Source: Ruminococcus sp. CAG:403
GTDB taxonomy: Bacteria > Bacillota > Clostridia > Oscillospirales > Ruminococcaceae
DNA length: 14,470 nucleotides
Direction: 5' to 3'
NCBI GenBank assembly: GCA_000437255.1
Contig: FR899102.1
Span: 21,847-36,316, forward strand
The position numbers and the translations under genes were made by a program. Below, one piece after another: positions 13,215-14,470 of the stretch (positions are counted from its first letter, which is position 1; every line of letters starts with the position of its first letter). The notes under the pieces are model-generated. The model worked only from the letters and a program-made list of their open reading frames with translations. It was not told the DNA's origin and did no database searches.

Positions 13215-13703
13215 GTGGCAAAAGAAAAAAGCATCAAAACCAATGTCATGCGCATTTTAGATCAAGCTGGTATTTCCTATCAGCATCATCATCGAGATGG
13301 TGCCGAACACCTGAGCGGCGCGCAGCTTGCCGCCCTGCTGGAAGAGGAGCCCGATCGAGTGTTTAAGACACTGGTCACAATTGGAAAATCCGGTGCGCAT
13401 TATGTATTTATGATTCCCGTGGCAGAAGAACTGGATTTGAAGAAGGCAGCAGCTGCTGTACAGGAAAAATCCATTGCTATGCTCAAGTCCAAAGATCTGC
13501 TTCCTACCACCGGATACATTCACGGGGGATGTTCCCCAATCGGCATGAAAAAGCCGTTCCCCACTACGATTCATCAAACGGCAACGCTCTTTCCAACCAT
13601 CCTGTTCAGTGCAGGAAAAATTGGACATCAAGTAGAAATTGCCCCATCTGATCTGTTTCGGCTGATTGCCTGTCAATCCGCTGATCTGATCGTTGCAAAG
13701 TAA
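13215..13703 (+). CDS. ybaK: Cys-tRNA(Pro)/Cys-tRNA(Cys) deacylase, YbaK/EbsC family
   Basis: This is a stand-alone editing enzyme that removes cysteine mischarged on tRNA(Pro). The 162 residues match the family length. The family features are VFKTLVTIGKSG with the conserved active-site lysine near residue 50, and the signature HGGCSPIGMKKPFPT, followed by AGKIGHQVEIAPSDL. The start is GTG 13215, with a perfect AGGAGG eight bases upstream. The gene ends 31 bases inside the convergent flippase gene, so the two overlap tail to tail. The close spacing to the membrane protein gene suggests joint transcription, with no obvious functional link. Confidence 0.93.
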   Translation: MAKEKSIKTNVMRILDQAGISYQHHHRDGAEHLSGAQLAALLEEEPDRVFKTLVTIGKSGAHYVFMIPVAEELDLKKAAAAVQEKSIAMLKSKDLLPTTGYIHGGCSPIGMKKPFPTTIHQTATLFPTILFSAGKIGHQVEIAPSDLFRLIACQSADLIVAK

Positions 13704-14470
13704 CGCAGCAAGTGCGGCAGCTTCTCCAGCACCAGCCGCAATACAAACAGATACAAACAGCCTGCCATCAGCAAAAATCCTGCTGCATATGGCAGGCTGT
13801 TTTGCGCAATTGGCAGACACCGCATCAGCAGTTCCGTCACCTGAAAGGCAAAGCAAACAGCAAACAGCATTTTGCCTGCACTGCGCATCATGCCATGTTT
13901 CCAGCCGGTAATTTTTAGCGTTACACGCAATCGATTACAGTTGCCGAATACATTGCTCATATAGTACGACAGGACAATCCCATAAAAGCCCCAAATAGGA
14001 ATACAAATCAGCACAACAGAAATCCGAATCACATATTCTGCCAAATAATTGCAGGAAGAAAACCGCTGATAGCCCATGCCCTTGATGATACTTTCCAATA
14101 CAATTTCCAAGTAGATAAACGGTACCACCGGTGCAAGCAGCGTAATAAAGCGGCCGGCAATTTGACCGCCATCCATCCAAACACCAATCTGACTGCCGAA
14201 CCGCATGAGAATTCCTACAATAAAAAAAGAAAACAGCAGTGTAGTCTGTATCACCTTTTGCGTCAGTCTTGTAATGCGCTGCCGATCGTTTCCGGCTGCT
14301 GCACGTGCTACTTCACTCACCAAAATGCCAGACATGGCACATAAAATAGTGGATGGAAAAAACAAAACCGGAATGACAATGGCTTCAAAAATACCAAACT
14401 GACTGAATGCCATGTCTGTAGAATCTCCAAATTGTTTCAGTGTATAGGGAATCAAGGCATCATTGGCACT
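13673..14470 (-). CDS. SpoVB/oligosaccharide flippase-type membrane protein (5' end beyond right edge)
   Basis: The C-terminal 265 residues of a polytopic membrane protein of the MATE/MOP superfamily. The pattern is close to the SpoVB group of clostridia: ANDALIPYTLKQFG, then FFPSTILCAMSGILVSEVAR, LAPVVPFIYLEIVLESIIKG and IPIWGFYGIVLSYYMSN. SpoVB proteins flip lipid-linked cell-wall or polysaccharide precursors, and B. subtilis SpoVB acts in spore cortex formation. A sporulation role would fit the nearby sigK, but this is not shown. The frame is open to the last base of the window, so the true start is outside; the TTG at 14455 is not the start. It is convergent with ybaK. Confidence 0.82.
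   Translation of the reverse strand, partial: SANDALIPYTLKQFGDSTDMAFSQFGIFEAIVIPVLFFPSTILCAMSGILVSEVARAAAGNDRQRITRLTQKVIQTTLLFSFFIVGILMRFGSQIGVWMDGGQIAGRFITLLAPVVPFIYLEIVLESIIKGMGYQRFSSCNYLAEYVIRISVVLICIPIWGFYGIVLSYYMSNVFGNCNRLRVTLKITGWKHGMMRSAGKMLFAVCFAFQVTELLMRCLPIAQNSLPYAAGFLLMAGCLYLFVLRLVLEKLPHLLRYFATIRSAD
13755..13803 (+). terminator. ybaK terminator located inside the convergent flippase gene
   Basis: AAACAGCCTGCCAT (13755-13768) pairs with ATGGCAGGCTGTTT (13789-13802), and CAGCA (13769-13773) with TGCTG (13781-13785), making a very stable stem followed by TTTT. It lies 52 bases after the ybaK stop and within the coding sequence of the opposite-strand gene. Confidence 0.6.

Noticed and set aside
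13257..13856. 199-codon minus-strand frame across ybaK and the flippase gene end
   Set aside because: It overlaps two recognised genes in other frames and has no family features.
1..14470. CRISPR arrays, tRNA or rRNA genes, IS elements
   Set aside because: No regularly spaced repeats, cloverleaf-like sequences, rRNA segments or DDE/IS200-type transposases were seen on either strand.

Overview
The window looks like a low-to-mid GC, anaerobic, spore-forming Firmicute of the Ruminococcus/Oscillospiraceae kind. Three things suggest this: a mother-cell sporulation sigma factor gene, a secreted dockerin protein as in cellulosome-forming ruminococci, and SpoVB-like and Trk potassium genes typical of Clostridia. 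The species cannot be fixed from the sequence alone.

Left flank (1-2813): a minus-strand potassium-uptake operon, trkA then trkH (cut by the left edge), with a sigma-A promoter and a leader hairpin. Centre (2814-12071): one sigK gene split in two by an insertion of exactly 8,580 bp. The N-terminal part of sigma-K (2814-3131) stops in the sequence Cys-Ile-Glu, and the C-terminal part resumes at Asn-Glu-Ile (11712-12071). Joining inside the A-tract at each end restores a 225-residue pro-sigma-K in frame. This is the arrangement of the 'skin' (sigK intervening) elements of Bacillus subtilis and Clostridioides difficile, but with a small and different gene set.

Inside the element, left to right: a tandem HTH protein (+); a zinc-ribbon membrane protein and a Ser/Thr protein kinase (-), divergent from a small HTH-like regulator (+) through overlapping promoters; a minus-strand replication cluster (HUH-type Rep, a 97-aa protein and a 55-aa TnpW-like protein); a secreted GLUG-type repeat protein with a C-terminal dockerin and an upstream partner of unknown function (-); an XRE regulator (+); and a large serine recombinase (+) whose 3' end lies in the attachment site. 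The element is visibly more AT-rich than its flanks. Its genes suggest a domesticated integrative mobilizable element or integrated rolling-circle plasmid that now depends on sigK excision during sporulation.

The junctions define the attachment sites. The predicted attP is a 48-bp dyad: 8-bp outer arms, 9-bp gaps, 5-bp inner arms and AAAA at the centre, with every arm matching exactly. The crossover that restores sigK also removes the recombinase stop codon, which is supplied by sigK DNA, and fuses the recombinase in frame through attP to the tandem HTH reading frame. That would give a 794-residue protein encoded only by the excised circle.

Right flank (12072-14470): a sigK terminator, a promoter with a structured leader before a membrane protein of unknown function, ybaK (Cys-tRNA(Pro) deacylase), and a convergent SpoVB/flippase-type gene cut by the right edge.
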